DNA of 17,135 nt from Acidobacteriota bacterium (GTDB lineage Bacteria; Acidobacteriota; Blastocatellia; Pyrinomonadales; Pyrinomonadaceae). The stretch's first letter is position 1. Each line of letters begins with the position of its first letter. This document shows, piece after piece, positions 5,288 to 12,889 of the stretch. The notes beneath the pieces are model-generated. The model was not told the DNA's origin and did no database searches. It was given only the letters and a program-made list of their open reading frames with translations. The stretch covers positions 1-17,135 of the forward strand of contig JAEZIT010000038.1 of the NCBI GenBank assembly GCA_023436495.1. The letters run 5' to 3'. Made by a program: the position numbers and the translations under genes.

Positions 5288-6475
5288 TCAAGGCCGCGAG
5301 CGAGTATGCGGCCGGACAACCGTTCCGTCGCGGCGGGTATATCCTCGAACGCGCACCGGCCCGCCGCCTCTTGAGCTGGAACCCGAGGAATTCCCCAATC
5401 CTTCACCCAGGAAAACCGGCGAGGAGTCGCCGGTCGGCATTGTGTAGACTGCCGCGAACCAGCCCCGGCGGAACTCGGACGGCCTAATGGCATTCCGTTG
5501 CCATAAACCGCAACCGGCGGCGCGACCAGCAGACTCGGCTTGCGCATAGAGTGCCCGATCGGCCCCATTCTGCTCCCGTTCGTACTCTTTGTAGTGCCAA
5601 GCCATGCAGCTTTTGACCATCTGCAAATTGACGTCGGTGCCATCGAGATCGAGTTTACCGATCATGCGGCCATATCGGTCCATCTTGGTCGACGAGCAGG
5701 AAACCACCCGGTTCAAAATCATAGCGGACAAACTAGCCTTGGCGGCCATGCCAAAATCCTGATTCTTCTCCGGCGCGTCGATCCCGGCAAGTCTTACCGT
5801 AACGATGCGGCCGCTGCCGGTCAGAATTTTTACCGTGTCGCCGTCCACCACGTCCACAACTCTTCCGCCGCAATTGCCCGTGTTGGGGGTGAAGCTCTCT
5901 TCTCCGAATACCCCCTCGACTGCGGGGCCTAAATTCGTCCACGCCATTTGCGCCAGCGCGGCATCGCTGAACGGATTCAGCGTTTTCGAAGTCGCATCGC
6001 GAATCTCGGAAGGACGCCGCAATCCGTCAATTCCCCATATCCCTCTACGCTCCGCCTTGGCGGCATTCTGCATCTCCGCGTATACGTTATCGTCGCCGAC
6101 ATTCGCCGCGGCCGCCCCCTCGGGCGCATACCACGCAGCTCCGTCCCGGACCATCTGAAGACCGAGATTTTTCCCGCCAACGGTGATCACCGCGCTCCAA
6201 GGGCCGTCGCCCCGAGATAGCGACCTGATCTCGACAGCGCGATCTTTTGAAAGCATCGACAGATGCTCTTTAACGACATCGGCGAGCGGCTGCCCCTCAT
6301 CAGGAGCTTCCGTGAAGCGGAGCTGCACTACCACGTCGACGTTCGTGGACGTGGTAATGCGAATCGTTTGGCCATCGATCGCATCGACGACTTTCCCGTA
6401 GATTGCCCCCTGGGCACGTGCCCCGATGGCGAAGAAAGAAATCACGAGAAGCGGGAAGAAGTGTTTTATAAGCAT
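5288..6475 (-). CDS. secreted tandem thermonuclease (two SNase-like domains), 395 aa
   Basis: Signal peptide: MLIKHFFPLLVISFFAIGARA, with likely cleavage after Ala21. Domain 1 (about 24-150) has the SNase fold outline, but its catalytic positions are replaced (DGQT instead of DGDT; QLRFTEAPD instead of R--G-DAPE; no YGR), so it is probably inactive. Domain 2 (about 203-328) keeps them: Asp213 (DGDT), Arg228 and Asp233/Glu236 (VRLAGIDAPE), and Arg270 (DRYGR). The tail is Gly/Ser-rich and ends in GYTRRDGT-V-PHTRSRP, a motif common at the end of such proteins. It should cut DNA or RNA calcium-dependently outside the cytoplasm. It is transcribed alone, opposite to its neighbours, from an extended -10 promoter. 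No SD. Confidence 0.85.
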   Translation of the reverse strand: MLIKHFFPLLVISFFAIGARAQGAIYGKVVDAIDGQTIRITTSTNVDVVVQLRFTEAPDEGQPLADVVKEHLSMLSKDRAVEIRSLSRGDGPWSAVITVGGKNLGLQMVRDGAAWYAPEGAAAANVGDDNVYAEMQNAAKAERRGIWGIDGLRRPSEIRDATSKTLNPFSDAALAQMAWTNLGPAVEGVFGEESFTPNTGNCGGRVVDVVDGDTVKILTGSGRIVTVRLAGIDAPEKNQDFGMAAKASLSAMILNRVVSCSSTKMDRYGRMIGKLDLDGTDVNLQMVKSCMAWHYKEYEREQNGADRALYAQAESAGRAAGCGLWQRNAIRPSEFRRGWFAAVYTMPTGDSSPVFLGEGLGNSSGSSSRGGGPVRVRGYTRRDGTVVRPHTRSRP

Positions 6476-6534
6476 AAATTCGTGGGGAATTGGGAAAGAA
6501 GCGGCAGCGTAGAGAAGCGGCCAGTGGGCAAAAC

Positions 6535-6543
6535 ATTATAGCA
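6535..6543 (-). promoter_or_regulatory. extended -10 promoter of the thermonuclease gene
   Basis: Minus strand TGC followed by a perfect TATAAT (6535-6540), about 60 bases before ATG 6475. No good -35 is seen at 17 bases, as is usual for extended -10 promoters. Confidence 0.6.
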
Positions 6544-6713
6544 GTCAACTGATAAGTAGGGGTAAAAATATTCAATCTGAGCCAGAGATGCTGTGAAAGG
6601 CTAGTTAAGCAGCGTGCTTTTTTCCCTTCGGTTCGGGACGCGGTATCGTATCGGGCGCTAATTGAGCGTTTTACGAAGCCGTATTCAGGTTTTCGACTCG
6701 TCTTAGTCATGAC

Positions 6714-6742
6714 TTGATGGAACCTTATTTCAGAGTTATCTG
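6714..6742 (+). promoter_or_regulatory. candidate integrase promoter
   Basis: TTGATG (6714-6719), 17 bases, TATCTG (6737-6742). The predicted transcript would start about 6749, so the hairpin at 6754-6779 would sit at its very 5' end. Confidence 0.4.
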
Positions 6743-6753
6743 TGTGACACGCG

Positions 6754-6779
6754 AGTCCGTCCGACGAACCGGACGGACT
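6754..6779 (+). promoter_or_regulatory. perfect 10-bp inverted repeat in the integrase leader
   Basis: AGTCCGTCCG and CGGACGGACT around a 6-base loop ACGAAC, ending 19 bases before the integrase ATG. No T run follows, so it is more likely a 5'-UTR structure or a protein operator than a terminator. Confidence 0.6.
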
Positions 6780-6798
6780 AACGCAATACGGACAACTT

Positions 6799-7980
6799 AT
6801 GAAGAAGGAAACTTCCAAAGAAGAAAACAAGCAAAAGCGTTACGGAATTTGGCAGGAGGAGACTGCCCGGTACGGGCGATGCTGGCGGTTCAACGTTCGC
6901 GTCCGGGACGCGGACGGGCGGGTCCGCCGCAAAGCCGGCAGCGGGTTCGCCACGAAGGCGGAGTGCGAGACCGCGGTTGCTGCCCTCCGGCTCGCCGCGC
7001 GCGAAGCCAGATACGGACTGACCCGCCCGAAACCTGAAAAAGCGATCACGGTCGGGAAGGTCGTGGAGGCGTACATTTCGGCTCTCACCGCCAAATGGAC
7101 CGCCAAGCACGGGGCCGGCTACGCCGCCCGGAACACCGGGCAGCTCAACGCCCTCCGCAGGTGGGCCGAGTTCGTCGGCAAGGAGAAGGGGGTCAAGGAT
7201 CTCAACAAGCAGGACTTCGCTTCGTGGGCGCAGCATGAACTGTATCGCGGCCTGCAAGCCTCCAGCGTACAGCGGCGGCTCAACAACATCCGCGCCGCCC
7301 TCAATGAGGCGATCAGCAATCATAAAGAACTGGACGGTTTCACTCTTCCTCGCTACTCGATGGGGCGGGAAGCCGCTCGGGAACGGATGCGCATCCTGGA
7401 CGAGTCGGAGATCCGGGCTTTGAGCAAGTTCCTCCAATCCAGGGCGGAGTACCGGGACGCGTTCGACTTCTTCCGGGTCGCTCTCGGGACCGGCGGCCGG
7501 TTTGACGAAATAGCACCCGTCGTCATCCGGCGGGACATGACCACGGCCGGCATAAAGTGGAGCGATATCAGCCGGAACCGCGGGACGGTTAAGCTGTTCT
7601 CCGGGAAGACCGGTAAGGAACGGACCATCTACGTCCCGGCGGTGGTGGATATCCTTCTGGAGAGGAAGAATGCGAATCTGGGCGACGGTGTGCACGCCTT
7701 CCGCTGCCGAGACCACTGGATACGGAAGGTCTTCGCCCGAGCCTCCAGGCATTGCGGCATTCCCTATGGGCAGAGTGTCCCCGGCGGTTGGACCGTCCAC
7801 GACCTCCGCCACACCTGCCTAACACATCTGCTGCAGAACGGCGTCGACCTCGCGACCGTGCGCGACTTCGCCGGGCACAGCACCATCGCGGAGACCTCCA
7901 AATACGTACACGCGACCGAAAAGTCTAAGACTAATCTCGCCCAGGCATCGAGCGGGCTGATCACGCTAGCGACCACCTGA
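6799..7980 (+). CDS. tyrosine recombinase / phage-type integrase, 393 aa
   Basis: Catalyses site-specific strand exchange between attachment sites of the element and the chromosome. An N-terminal arm-binding-like region (about 14-75: RYGIWQEETARYGRCWRFNVRV...) is followed by a SAM-like core-binding domain (about 84-175). The catalytic domain (about 195-385) contains Arg234 (GTGGRFDEI), Lys270 (FSGKTGKER), His334 and Arg337 (VHDLRHTCLTH), His360 (FAGHST) and Tyr369 (SKYVHAT), so it should be active. It has no SD, and a 10-bp hairpin lies in the leader. Downstream are a 9-bp repeat array (8265-8300) and the 3' end of tRNA-Leu, fitting an integrase next to its attachment site. Confidence 0.93.
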   Translation: MKKETSKEENKQKRYGIWQEETARYGRCWRFNVRVRDADGRVRRKAGSGFATKAECETAVAALRLAAREARYGLTRPKPEKAITVGKVVEAYISALTAKWTAKHGAGYAARNTGQLNALRRWAEFVGKEKGVKDLNKQDFASWAQHELYRGLQASSVQRRLNNIRAALNEAISNHKELDGFTLPRYSMGREAARERMRILDESEIRALSKFLQSRAEYRDAFDFFRVALGTGGRFDEIAPVVIRRDMTTAGIKWSDISRNRGTVKLFSGKTGKERTIYVPAVVDILLERKNANLGDGVHAFRCRDHWIRKVFARASRHCGIPYGQSVPGGWTVHDLRHTCLTHLLQNGVDLATVRDFAGHSTIAETSKYVHATEKSKTNLAQASSGLITLATT

Positions 7981-8371
7981 TTAGCCTCGACCCGGTGAAC
8001 TTCTCCGGCCGGGGCGGCGATCGTGATGCGACCCTCCAGCAGGCCGGCCCGCTGCTTGCTCTATAACCCGTTTTAATGTAAAAAAGGACCGACTTCTACC
8101 ATCCAGCGCACGGACGCGAGGGGATATATATTGGGCCACGAATCGAGAGAGTTTGGTGCGAAATCGAGCCAAATCGGCCCCCGCAAATCACCTCAACTCC
8201 GGTAAATTGTCGAGGTATTAGTAATTTAGGCGGAAATTTGGGCTCCACTTTCCCTCCACTTTTGGTGTGAAATGTGTGAAATGTGTGCACAGTGTGAAAC
8301 AATGTTGAACCGGTTAAGTGCTTGAAAGTAAACTATTTAGTTGAAAACAAAGGGTTTAAGAAAAGGCGGGT
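7981..8371. other. intergenic region between integrase and tRNA-Leu, probable attachment region
   Basis: No gene is supported. It contains a CAGCA-type stem-loop near 8037-8056 (AGCAG / CTGCT around GGCCGGCC), the TTTGGTGCGAAAT motif (8153-8165), the related TTTGGTGTGAAAT (8261-8273), and four tandem 9-mers (8265-8300). Composition falls to AT-rich after about 8200. Confidence 0.5.
8265..8300. repeat. four tandem 9-bp repeats (GTGTGAAAT type)
   Basis: GTGTGAAAT at 8265 and 8274, GTGTGCACA at 8283, GTGTGAAAC at 8292. All four keep GTGTG and are in exact 9-base register. The third unit also carries the palindrome TGTGCACA. Short direct repeats downstream of an integrase gene are typical arm-type integrase sites or accessory-factor sites. 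Confidence 0.75.
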
Positions 8372-8458
8372 TGGTGCCGGAGGTCGGACTCGAACCGACA
8401 TGGGGTTGCCCCCGCCAGATTTTGAGTCTGGTGCGTATACCGATTTCGCCACTCCGGC
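8372..8458 (-). tRNA. tRNA-Leu (anticodon CAA), type II, CCA encoded
   Basis: The minus strand folds as a complete tRNA. The acceptor is GCCGGAG / CTCCGGC with discriminator A and encoded CCA, and the D stem is GCG / CGC. The anticodon stem is CCAGA / TCTGG with loop CTCAAAA, giving anticodon CAA (reads UUG). The long variable arm has a GGGG/CCCC stem, and the T arm is GTCGG / CCGAC with loop TTCGAGT. The long variable arm is as expected for Leu. Its 3' end points toward the integrase gene. Confidence 0.97.
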
Positions 8459-8469
8459 GCGAATTAGAG

Positions 8470-8498
8470 ATGATAAAACTCTTGCGGCTTAAGGTCAA
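8470..8498 (-). promoter_or_regulatory. sigma-70 promoter of tRNA-Leu
   Basis: Minus strand TTGACC (8493-8498), 17-base spacer, TATCAT (8470-8475), 11 bases before the mature tRNA 5' end. Good hexamers and ideal spacing. Confidence 0.75.
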
Positions 8499-8701
8499 GA
8501 GAGCGATAGGTACATCGCAGAGCTTTAGAAGCGGGAATTGCTGCCGTAAAAGTTGACCTGCTCAAAATGCGGACTGCTGTCGGCGGAAGGTGATCTACTC
8601 TACATGGAAATGCAGCCGCTTAGAAACGACGACTCGAAATTGGATCGCCCATGTCTGAGGCGGCAGGCAGGCGCGTAAATTTCCCCACCAAAAATAAAGT
8701 G

Positions 8702-8731
8702 TTGAATCGGCCAGTATTTATGTGCTAGATT
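8702..8731 (+). promoter_or_regulatory. candidate promoter of the HD-GYP gene
   Basis: TTGAAT (8702-8707), 18 bases, TAGATT (8726-8731), giving a leader of about 70 bases. AT-rich surroundings support it. Confidence 0.45.
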
Positions 8732-8805
8732 CGTCATGGGAAATTTTACCCGTCTATTCCCGGCTCTACAGTTCTTAAATTCACTTCGGAAAACTTCCAT
8801 TAGAA

Positions 8806-9939
8806 ATGAACCAACCGGTTGAGAAATCGCTGCTCGTCATTGAACCCAATCCCGAAAAGTGTCACGTGCTGCAAACGTTCTTTTCCAGAAATTACGATTG
8901 CGACGCGGCCGGCACCATCGAAGACGCGGTTGCGTTAATGAAGGCGAAAGAATACTCGGTAATGTTGGCTGCTACCGTCAAGGATGGCTTTAACGGCCTT
9001 GAGATCATTCCGCATCTCCAGCGGCTGTCACTGCGGTCGATCCCGGTATTTATGAGCGAAGGCGGCGAGGCGGGCAATACTGTGAGGGCTTTCCGGGCGG
9101 GAGCTTTTGAGGTGGTACAGATGCCGATCTCGCTGCGAAAGCTTGAATTCGCGGTCGAGAAAGCGCTGATCCAGTACGAGATGAAATGCTTCAAGGACCA
9201 GTACCAGGACCACCTTGAAGAACTTGTCAGTGAACGCACCGCCGAGCTCGACCGCGCGCTTGAGCAGATCGAGAATTCGTACAGAATGACGCTCAAGGCC
9301 CTCGTGCAGGCACTGGCAGCGCGCGATACGGAAACGCACGGCCATTCGGAACGCGTGGTAACTTTCAGCCTTCGTATCGGCTATGAACTTGGATTGGATA
9401 AAAGTGCGATGCGCGACCTCGAACTCGGTTCGCTGCTGCACGACATTGGCAAGATCGGCGTCCCCGATGCGATCCTGCGAAAACCGGCGAAATTGAACAA
9501 CGCCGAATGGTCGAAGATGAAAATGCATCCGCAGTACGGCCGAAAAATACTGGAGAACATTCCGTTTTTGGAGGGCGCGGCGCGGATCGTCGCGCAGCAC
9601 CATGAAAAATGGGACGGTATGGGATATCCGGAAGGACTTCGGGGCGAAGATATCGACATCGGCGCGCGCGTTTTCGCTGTGGCCGATGCATTTGACGCGA
9701 TGATCAGCGACCGCGTGTACAGAAAAGGATGCTTGTACGAAGAGGCGCTAAAGGAATTAGAAAACAACGCAGGAACGCAATTCGACCCGATGGTCGTCGA
9801 GGCATTTAAGAATATTCCACCGGACGATTGGGAGGTTCTTAGTGCGCGATCAATGACGGCAAAGCAGGAAAACCTGTCGCTGCAGGCGGTCGTGTCGGAT
9901 CTTGTCTTTTTATCGCGGAGAGTTGAGCTCGTTCATTGA
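8806..9939 (+). CDS. HD-GYP phosphodiesterase with degenerate receiver domain, 377 aa
   Basis: Expected to hydrolyse the second messenger cyclic-di-GMP in the cytoplasm. Residues about 7-122 have the CheY-like fold, but the aspartate that receives phosphate is replaced by Ala56 (VMLAATVKDGFNG). The acidic pocket reads IEPN instead of VDDE, and the usual Lys of the KP motif is Met106. A coiled-coil linker (about 125-160) leads to the HD-GYP domain: HGHSER (178-183), HDIGK (His212-Asp213), His241, His265-His266, GYP (273-275) and DAFDAM. These metal and signature residues are all intact. It is RpfG-like in architecture, but its activity cannot be switched by phosphorylation in the normal way. 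It stands alone, has no SD, and converges with the next gene. Confidence 0.9.
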   Translation: MNQPVEKSLLVIEPNPEKCHVLQTFFSRNYDCDAAGTIEDAVALMKAKEYSVMLAATVKDGFNGLEIIPHLQRLSLRSIPVFMSEGGEAGNTVRAFRAGAFEVVQMPISLRKLEFAVEKALIQYEMKCFKDQYQDHLEELVSERTAELDRALEQIENSYRMTLKALVQALAARDTETHGHSERVVTFSLRIGYELGLDKSAMRDLELGSLLHDIGKIGVPDAILRKPAKLNNAEWSKMKMHPQYGRKILENIPFLEGAARIVAQHHEKWDGMGYPEGLRGEDIDIGARVFAVADAFDAMISDRVYRKGCLYEEALKELENNAGTQFDPMVVEAFKNIPPDDWEVLSARSMTAKQENLSLQAVVSDLVFLSRRVELVH

Positions 9940-9945
9940 ACGAAC

Positions 9946-12831
9946 TCACTTTCCGCATGAACAAGAATAGCCGTCGGTGATCGTCAGGTTGTCGATGTAC
10001 TGGCCTTCGCGCGATCCGCCAATGTCCGTTGCAACGCGCCAGCGCAGCTGCGATTTGCCGCCGCGTGCGGACGCCGGCAGCCGGATCGACGTCGTAACAA
10101 ACACAGGCGTCTGGCCGATGCCGCTTCGGCCGGACCATCCCGCGCGGCCGCCGAGAGGATTCTGACAACAACTGTCGATCGTTCCGTCGTATCCGCCCGA
10201 ATTAAAGGCTCCGCCTGCTTCAATGATGTCTTGCCATGGGCCGCCGTTTGTCCGGATCTCGAGCACAGAACCGTCATAAAGGCGGTTTCGCAAAAACGTA
10301 GTTTCGAGATCGTACCAGTTTTGGAACGCAAGCACGGCATCTTCAGCGGTAACCGAAAACGGTGCCGAAACCAGGTCACTAATACCCACTTGATTGACCG
10401 TAGGCGAGAACGCGGAATTGAGCAGCGACATCCGTCGCCGTGCGGAAGCTCGCCACGGGCGCTGCTCGCCTGTTACGGAGGACGTCCAATCTGCGGGAAG
10501 CCTCGCCGATGACGTCCCGTCAAAATTCTCGCGCATCGCGTAATTCAATTCGCCGGTTTGAAGCGGGATCTGCATGCTGCCGATCGCGGCAGTTCCGTCG
10601 AATAGCTGCAGTTCCAATAGGGCTTGTTCACCGCACGACAATCCCGCCGCGACCGTGAACGTGAACGGCCGCGTTGCGGCAGCTCCGGGCGCGAGCGTCC
10701 CAAAAACCTGCTGCGGGCCCGGGGAATTGACCGACGTGTTCGGCACGATACGCGCTATCAGGTTCTGTGCCGGGAGTGCGCCCGTGTTCTTTACCGAAAC
10801 ATCAAATGTGACCGTTTCGCCCGGTTCGGGCGAGCGATTTAGCCGGCAGCTTCCGGCGGCCAGGTGCGCGGATCCGAACTCAATAACCGGGACAGGAGCC
10901 AGGCGAATCTCGGCGGATATAGCCGATGTACGGTCATCCGGTACGTTGACTGTAATTGTCGCCGGAGCATATCCGTGCAGTTCCGCCCGAACACTATAGA
11001 TGCCCGGCGGTATCAGCATCGTGTCGGTCACGCCGCGGGACTGGGTTCGACGCGTGAACGGAACGGCGCTTGTATCGGCATCGGGAAAGAGGCTGACGTC
11101 TGAAGATTGGAGCGGAAGACCGGTTGCCGCATTGACCACCTTGATCGAAACACGGCCGCGCGGCGCAGGCGTGCATTCTGGAAATCGAAATGCCCCGATC
11201 TGCGTCAGCCACGTAAAATCGCTGAAATTCTGGCTCTCGAGCGTGTAGTATTCGTTCGTCATCCAGAACGTGCAGTCATCATCCGGATCGACGGACATAC
11301 CCGTATAATTGCCCCAACGCCAGCCGAACGCTTTCTGGACGCCGGTTCCGCGAACGAGAGTCGCTTCCGTCCTTACGGTTCCGGGCGGGTCCGTGGCGAG
11401 CCTTCCCGTATAAATGATCGACGGCTGTTTGTCGTCATTGGTGAAGCTGTAGCCGACCGCAAGATTCCCGAGTCGGTCCTGTGCCGCGCTCGCGACCCAC
11501 CGTGACGAGGTGTTCTCGCCGATCGTTGACTGTTCATGAACACCGAACTGTCCGGCGGTGCTGCGGAATTCGTAAAGCCGCACGCCGGCTCGGTACTGCT
11601 CGCCCGGAACCGAAACACGCACGGTCTGATTGATCACCAGCGATTCGTGCGTGCCGAAGTTTCGATAGGCGACGCGATACATCAATCGATCGCTCAGCGA
11701 ATCTAGCGGCTCGCCCGGCGGCGGTTGAACTATGTCCGCGCGGCCTTCGCTGCTGGTCGGATCAAATGCGGCAACGATTATCGGGCTTTCGGGACGCTCA
11801 ATGAAGGTAGACAATTCCGGTTGACGGAAATCCGCGTGAAAATCAAAAAGGCGGATCGCGTCCTGTGCGTCGCCGTACTCGGTTGCGGAATATCCCGCGA
11901 AGATGTTCGGCGATCTCGCCGGCGGGGCCGTCATTCCGTCAAGGTCGGCAGGCAGCAGTCCGCCCTTGCGTTCCGGCGAAGACGACGGAATGTGGAAATA
12001 GATATATCCCGCATCGGGCGCACCCGCAAGCATCCGCCCGCGGTCGAATGCGAACAACCCGGCACCCATGTAATCGGGGCCGACAAATTCATCGGTGGAC
12101 ATGTAATAGGCGTCATGCCACACGGCAAGTTTCGCGTGATCGTTGAGCCGAAAATTCGGCATCACGAATTCGTAGAGGTAATAGGAGCCAAGCGGATCGC
12201 CGGATCGCGAAACGGCGATCATCTGTTTGAACGGCGGAAAATTGCTGCAATACGTGCTGATGATCCAGCGGTCCGCCAGCGGGTCGTAGAGCACGCTCGG
12301 GGTGCCGTCGTTGCGCTGCGAGCACTGTGTATTGAGCGGAGCATAAATATCGCTGAACCTGAGCGGCGGCGACAGCGGTTCGCCGGCCTTACTGAATACG
12401 CGCAGAAGAGCGTTTACCGCCTGGACATAATGGTTCGGCCCGACATCGCCGATCGGGTCCGGAGGCAGGATCAGAAGGTTGTAAGCGTCAATATTGTCGT
12501 AATTTGAAAGCCCGTCAAACGAGAGTTCCGGCGACGGCATTGGTTCACCGTTTGGGACGGCCACTGCCGCATCCGTGTCTTGGGTTCCCGAAATAGCAAA
12601 GCCCCGGACGTTGGGCTCATTGCTCTCTTTTACTCTTAATGGATCTTTGGACCGTGTAAACGATGCGGGCGCGATGCTGCGAAGTTCGGGTGAAACCGCC
12701 GTAGCCGAAGCCTTTCGAAATTCCGGGACAGGAGGCGCCGGAGCCGCTTGTTTTCGTTCAGCGAAATACCAAGCAGCAGCGGCGGCAGCTGCGAGCAGGA
12801 TCGTGGCGATCGTAGCACTCCTCTTTATCAT
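9946..12831 (-). CDS. large exported multidomain protein, 961 aa
   Basis: Chosen start ATG 12831; a TTG four codons earlier is less likely. It has an N-terminal hydrophobic anchor or signal (TIATILLAAAAAAAWYF). Residues about 105-555 contain repeated strands and the motif PPDPIGDVGPNHYVQAVN, seen in secreted bacterial proteins with propeller-like or adhesin modules. About 560-650 resembles a carboxypeptidase-regulatory/PEGA-like domain (RVSIKVVNAATGLPLQSS...GIYSVRAELHGY). About 655-765 is CARDB-like (TFDVSVKNTGALPAQNLIARI). The last 180 residues look like a MAM/immune-inhibitor-A type jelly-roll (FDGTSSARLPADW ... YIDNLTITDGYSC). No protease motif is visible. It probably lies on the cell surface or is secreted. 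It follows the SurA-like gene by 58 bases, and no SD is present. Confidence 0.75.
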   Translation of the reverse strand: MIKRSATIATILLAAAAAAAWYFAERKQAAPAPPVPEFRKASATAVSPELRSIAPASFTRSKDPLRVKESNEPNVRGFAISGTQDTDAAVAVPNGEPMPSPELSFDGLSNYDNIDAYNLLILPPDPIGDVGPNHYVQAVNALLRVFSKAGEPLSPPLRFSDIYAPLNTQCSQRNDGTPSVLYDPLADRWIISTYCSNFPPFKQMIAVSRSGDPLGSYYLYEFVMPNFRLNDHAKLAVWHDAYYMSTDEFVGPDYMGAGLFAFDRGRMLAGAPDAGYIYFHIPSSSPERKGGLLPADLDGMTAPPARSPNIFAGYSATEYGDAQDAIRLFDFHADFRQPELSTFIERPESPIIVAAFDPTSSEGRADIVQPPPGEPLDSLSDRLMYRVAYRNFGTHESLVINQTVRVSVPGEQYRAGVRLYEFRSTAGQFGVHEQSTIGENTSSRWVASAAQDRLGNLAVGYSFTNDDKQPSIIYTGRLATDPPGTVRTEATLVRGTGVQKAFGWRWGNYTGMSVDPDDDCTFWMTNEYYTLESQNFSDFTWLTQIGAFRFPECTPAPRGRVSIKVVNAATGLPLQSSDVSLFPDADTSAVPFTRRTQSRGVTDTMLIPPGIYSVRAELHGYAPATITVNVPDDRTSAISAEIRLAPVPVIEFGSAHLAAGSCRLNRSPEPGETVTFDVSVKNTGALPAQNLIARIVPNTSVNSPGPQQVFGTLAPGAAATRPFTFTVAAGLSCGEQALLELQLFDGTAAIGSMQIPLQTGELNYAMRENFDGTSSARLPADWTSSVTGEQRPWRASARRRMSLLNSAFSPTVNQVGISDLVSAPFSVTAEDAVLAFQNWYDLETTFLRNRLYDGSVLEIRTNGGPWQDIIEAGGAFNSGGYDGTIDSCCQNPLGGRAGWSGRSGIGQTPVFVTTSIRLPASARGGKSQLRWRVATDIGGSREGQYIDNLTITDGYSCSCGK

Positions 12832-12889
12832 CTTTGTAGGCAAATGATAATCGAGAACGGCTTGAAACCAAAGGTCTATTAGGGAGTTA

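Larger units (their letters stand above)
6476..6798. other. intergenic region between thermonuclease and integrase
   Basis: Divergent control region with the leftward TGCTATAAT promoter and a rightward TTGATG/TATCTG promoter. It also has a small AAGCA/TGCTT hairpin with T run at 6606-6622 and the 10-bp inverted repeat 6754-6779 just before the integrase. No gene seen. Confidence 0.5.
116..8371. mobile_element. probable integrated element, borders not proven
   Basis: The region between the receptor gene end and tRNA-Leu contains an intact tyrosine recombinase at its right end, an RHH regulator, many small unknown genes and a zinc-binding DUF6011-like protein. Its ribosome sites differ from those of the flanking genes. 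The integrase faces the tRNA 3' end. No tRNA fragment is found near the left end, so the left border may lie elsewhere or the target may be different. No replication, conjugation, capsid or terminase genes are seen, so it is either a satellite-like element or a decayed one. Confidence 0.45.
8459..8805. other. intergenic region between tRNA-Leu and HD-GYP gene
   Basis: Holds the leftward tRNA promoter and a rightward candidate promoter at 8702-8731. No open frame here is convincing and no repeat is seen. Confidence 0.5.

Noticed and set aside
5185..5487. Plus-strand open frame with a signal-like N-terminus after the RHH gene
   Set aside because: No ribosome site, and most of it lies antisense to the well-supported C-terminus of the thermonuclease; the later residues are low-complexity Arg/Pro.
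6778..7812. Long minus-strand open frame (344 codons) opposite the integrase
   Set aside because: Composition is rich in Pro/Gly/Arg/Glu with no domain; it is the shadow of a GC-rich gene with an intact catalytic set.
8265..8300. CRISPR-like array
   Set aside because: The repeats are 9 bp and directly adjacent, with no spacers and no cas genes.
8096..8302. Minus-strand frame encoding a repeated FHT motif (FHTVHTFHTFHT)
   Set aside because: It starts with TTG, has no ribosome site, and the repeated residues simply translate the 9-bp DNA repeats.
117..8430. Shared AGATTTTG in the left end (about 114-121) and the tRNA-Leu anticodon loop as an att core
   Set aside because: Only 8 bases match and the flanks differ, which is expected by chance; no other tRNA-derived sequence is near the left end.
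11725..12507. Plus-strand open frame of 260 codons opposite the large exported protein
   Set aside because: Arg-rich shadow without a ribosome site or family features.
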